Assembly: GCA_021828935.1 (NCBI GenBank)
Contig: JAJZCU010000100.1
Location: 1 to 7,199 of the forward strand
Direction of reading: 5' to 3'
Length of the DNA: 7,199 bases
Origin: Planctomycetota bacterium
GTDB taxonomy: Bacteria; Planctomycetota; Phycisphaerae; WQYP01
Shown here: positions 5,193 through 7,199 of the stretch, in pieces
Numbering within the stretch: the first letter of the stretch is position 1
Layout of the letters: each line of letters begins with the position of its first letter
Notes under the pieces: generated by a model
What the model was told of the DNA's origin: nothing
What the model saw: the letters and a program-made list of their open reading frames with translations, nothing else
The model's database searches: none
Program-made: the position numbers and the translations under genes

Positions 5193-6281
5193 ATGCGCAC
5201 ATACAACAATTTCAGGACACGACGAAGAGATTTCGGCGCCTTCACGCTCATTGAGTTGCTTGTGGTCATCAGCATCATCGTGGTGCTCATGGCCCTTCTG
5301 CTGCCGACCCTGGCGCAGGCTAAGCGGGCTGCTCAAAGCGTGGCCTGCGCCGCCAATCTGCACGGCATGGGACAGGCGCTGTTCGAATACGCCGGTGAAT
5401 GGAACAACGCCATTCCGGGCGGGCCGGCCACTTCCAGCAGTTTTATATTTAGCGACGTTGGCAACGGCGTGCTGAATTACAACTACAACCCGGCCAACTG
5501 TCCGAATGTGTGCGGAAGCTGGGATTTCATGTCTCCGCTGTCCAATGTTGAAGGCCAGAAGTTTATTCCCCCAGCGACTGCGGATGACCCCCTGGCCGCC
5601 AAACCCGCCGACCGCCTAGCGCGCTACTACGCATTGCGCAAGGACAAACGCTTCTTTTGCCCCAGCAATTACATCATGTCAGTGCCTCAGCCGGCGTATG
5701 ACAATCCCGTGCCCACGGTTGGTCCCATGCTTTCGTACACCCAGACCGCCAACTTCTGCTTTTACGGGGGCGCTGCGCCAAAGGGTGATTCCTACGGCGC
5801 CGGCGTGGTGTACAGCCAATATGTACAGGTTCCGGGATCATACACGCCGCGCATGGATTTGGTCGGACAACCGTCCGAAAAAATCTTTGTCGCGGACGGC
5901 GCCGAAGCTTCAAACCCCAAGCACGGGCCTTACACGGAGCTGGACTACATTCAGACCGCGTTCTATTCCTTCGATGCCGACATCGGCGCGTTCGATCAGT
6001 ACTCCCTGTCATGGAACCGGGACAACGCCCCAGGGAATGCCGGTGGATATTATTCCGGCCTATTTGACGCGCGCAATTATGCCTTTCGCCATGGAGACGG
6101 CCCCGGCGACTTCCGTTTCAACGCCGCGTTCTTTGATGGCCACGTGGAAAGTATGGACGACTTGACCGGCGCCAATCCAGACCTGTGGTGCCCGCCGGGA
6201 ACCATTGTGCCCGCCAGCGAGCCCACCAAAGATGTTTACCAGAAATATTTCGGCGGCCAGTCAAACTTTGTGTGCCATTAA
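5193..6281 (+). CDS. Prepilin-like protein with N-terminal methylation motif and H-x(n)-DG motif (362 aa)
   Basis: Type IV pilin or type II secretion pseudopilin-like protein of the large family common in Planctomycetota and Verrucomicrobiota. A basic leader (residues 1-16, RTRRRDFGA) precedes FTLIELLVVISIIVVLMALL. The expected prepilin peptidase cut is between A16 and F17, with Glu at mature position 5 (E21). Ala replaces the usual Gly before the cut, which is common in these lineages. The hydrophobic helix ends near residue 40. RFFCPSN lies mid-protein. Near the C-terminus the processing-associated motif appears as RHGDGPGDF to FFDGHV, with H300 and D315-G316. Fourteen residues lie between His and Asp, not the classical nine. 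The start at 5193 has AAGGAG 6 nt upstream. The gene follows the 160-aa gene by 39 bp. Its 3' end overlaps the convergent dipeptidase gene by 21 bp. Members of this family are often numerous per genome and their individual roles are unknown. Confidence 0.9.
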   Translation: MRTYNNFRTRRRDFGAFTLIELLVVISIIVVLMALLLPTLAQAKRAAQSVACAANLHGMGQALFEYAGEWNNAIPGGPATSSSFIFSDVGNGVLNYNYNPANCPNVCGSWDFMSPLSNVEGQKFIPPATADDPLAAKPADRLARYYALRKDKRFFCPSNYIMSVPQPAYDNPVPTVGPMLSYTQTANFCFYGGAAPKGDSYGAGVVYSQYVQVPGSYTPRMDLVGQPSEKIFVADGAEASNPKHGPYTELDYIQTAFYSFDADIGAFDQYSLSWNRDNAPGNAGGYYSGLFDARNYAFRHGDGPGDFRFNAAFFDGHVESMDDLTGANPDLWCPPGTIVPASEPTKDVYQKYFGGQSNFVCH

Positions 6282-7199
6282 TCCGGCCCCGGCTTGTCCC
6301 GGCAGGCGCAGGCGCCGCCCGAAATAATCGCGCCAGGTTGCACTGGCGAAGTTCTGAATATCTTCATCAGAAAATCCGGCGTCGGAAAGGGCGGCGGCCA
6401 GGCGGGGCAGATGGCGCGGATGCTCAAGTTGCTCGGGCAGATCATCGGGCGTAAAGCCGCCGTCCATGTCGGAACCCAGGCCGATGCAGTCAAACCGCCC
6501 GGCGATGTCGGCCATGTGCTCAATGTGTTTGACAACATCGGCGACGGTGGCGCGGCGACCGCGGGCCAGAAATTTCGAATACAAATTAATCCCGATGACG
6601 CCGCCGGCCTGAAAAATGGCCTTGATCTGCCCGTCGGAAAGATGCCGCTCCGGAACGGGGGCGTCGGGCAGCAGGCTGCGGCAATTGCTGTGGGATGCGA
6701 TCTTGGGGCCCGAAGCGCGCTGCATCACGCTCCAGAACGCCTTTTCTGAAAGATGCGAAACGTCATGGACCATGTTTAATTTATCAATGGCTAACAGCAT
6801 GTTTCGCCCGGCAGGCGTTAAATCTTCGCCGGTGCGGTCGCCACCGGCATATTGGCTTCCGGGCGCCCAGGTCAGGCCGATGATGCGCACGCCGGATTGG
6901 TAAAAAAGGCGCAGGTCCTCTTCGTGGCGAATGCCGGCGGCGCCTTCCAAAAGCAACAGGGCCTGCAGCGGGGCATCGGCCTTCGCGCCGGCAGTTCCGC
7001 AAATGCCGATGTGGCCTTCGCTCTGCCATTGTTGATAAATAGAAATTTGCCGCAGGCATGCGCGGTGGGCCTCTTCAATGTTACCATAGCACCAATCGCC
7101 GTTGATGCGTTGTTCCAACGGGCCATCCAGCACGCGGGGCTGCACAAAAATTGTGGCGCAGCACCAACGGATGTTCCCTTCCGCCAGTGCGGGAAATGT
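6261..7199 (-). CDS. Membrane dipeptidase, peptidase family M19 (5' end beyond the window)
   Basis: Zinc-dependent dipeptidase of the renal dipeptidase family, which hydrolyses dipeptides, in some members including those with a C-terminal D-residue. 312 codons are visible. The frame is open to the window edge (…NIRWCCATIFVQPRV), so the N-terminal HxD zinc motif and any signal peptide are not seen. The remaining landmarks are in order: bridging Glu in LLLLEGAAG (codon 6945-6947), His in HDVSHLSEKAFW (6753-6755), His in IASHSNCRS (6690-6692) and the GLGSDMDGG loop (Asp at 6468-6470). The two His are 21 residues apart, as H198 and H219 are in mammalian renal dipeptidase. The usual GGNFLRV-like C-terminal motif is replaced by NFASATWRDYF. 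A GTG at 7145 is not the start, because family-like sequence continues upstream. Convergent with the prepilin-like gene; no functional link is evident. Confidence 0.93.
   Translation of the reverse strand, partial: TFPALAEGNIRWCCATIFVQPRVLDGPLEQRINGDWCYGNIEEAHRACLRQISIYQQWQSEGHIGICGTAGAKADAPLQALLLLEGAAGIRHEEDLRLFYQSGVRIIGLTWAPGSQYAGGDRTGEDLTPAGRNMLLAIDKLNMVHDVSHLSEKAFWSVMQRASGPKIASHSNCRSLLPDAPVPERHLSDGQIKAIFQAGGVIGINLYSKFLARGRRATVADVVKHIEHMADIAGRFDCIGLGSDMDGGFTPDDLPEQLEHPRHLPRLAAALSDAGFSDEDIQNFASATWRDYFGRRLRLPGQAGAGLMAHKV

Noticed and set aside
6282..6320. GC-rich inverted repeats after the prepilin-like gene, considered as a terminator
   Set aside because: The stems (CCGG-type) are short, have no T tract, and lie inside the dipeptidase coding region.
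1..7199. Mobile element, CRISPR, tRNA or rRNA
   Set aside because: There are no transposase or integrase motifs, no regularly spaced direct repeats, and no tRNA- or rRNA-like sequence on either strand. The domain duplication is explained by paralogous genes.

Overview
The window most likely comes from a GC-rich bacterium of the Planctomycetota, probably class Phycisphaerae; Verrucomicrobiota or another PVC lineage is the main alternative. This is an inference from one combination seen here: secreted proteins with PEP-CTERM tails, a type I dockerin inside one of them, and a planctomycete-style prepilin-like protein with an H-x(n)-DG C-terminal motif. No rRNA, tRNA, insertion sequence, CRISPR array or phage gene is visible.

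Layout. Positions 37-4299 hold two minus-strand genes for secreted PEP-CTERM proteins. The large upstream gene (937-4299, 1120 aa) has a signal peptide, beta-sandwich-like modules, a dockerin, a C-terminal domain and a PEP-CTERM tail. The small downstream gene (37-672, 211 aa) is essentially a free-standing copy of that last C-terminal domain, with its own signal peptide and PEP-CTERM tail. A good intrinsic terminator (867-907) separates them, so the small gene probably has its own promoter. Positions 4300-4670 are a 371-bp divergent intergenic region with several GC-rich inverted repeats and no gene.

Positions 4671-6281 hold a likely two-gene plus-strand operon. It encodes a 160-aa membrane-anchored protein with a Cys/His cluster that may bind metal, then a 362-aa prepilin-like protein. 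The operon converges on, and overlaps by 21 bp, a minus-strand gene (6261-7199, cut by the window edge) for an M19-family dipeptidase.

How they may work together. The PEP-CTERM pair is expected to be exported and handled by an exosortase, which is not in this window. The prepilin-like protein would be processed by a prepilin peptidase, also not in this window. The divergent layout could mean that surface-protein and pseudopilin-type genes are co-regulated, but nothing seen here proves it. The dipeptidase looks like an unrelated neighbour. The most notable items are the duplicated, apparently uncharacterised domain shared by the two PEP-CTERM proteins, the structured leaders in the divergent region, and the uncharacterised Cys/His membrane protein coupled to the prepilin gene.
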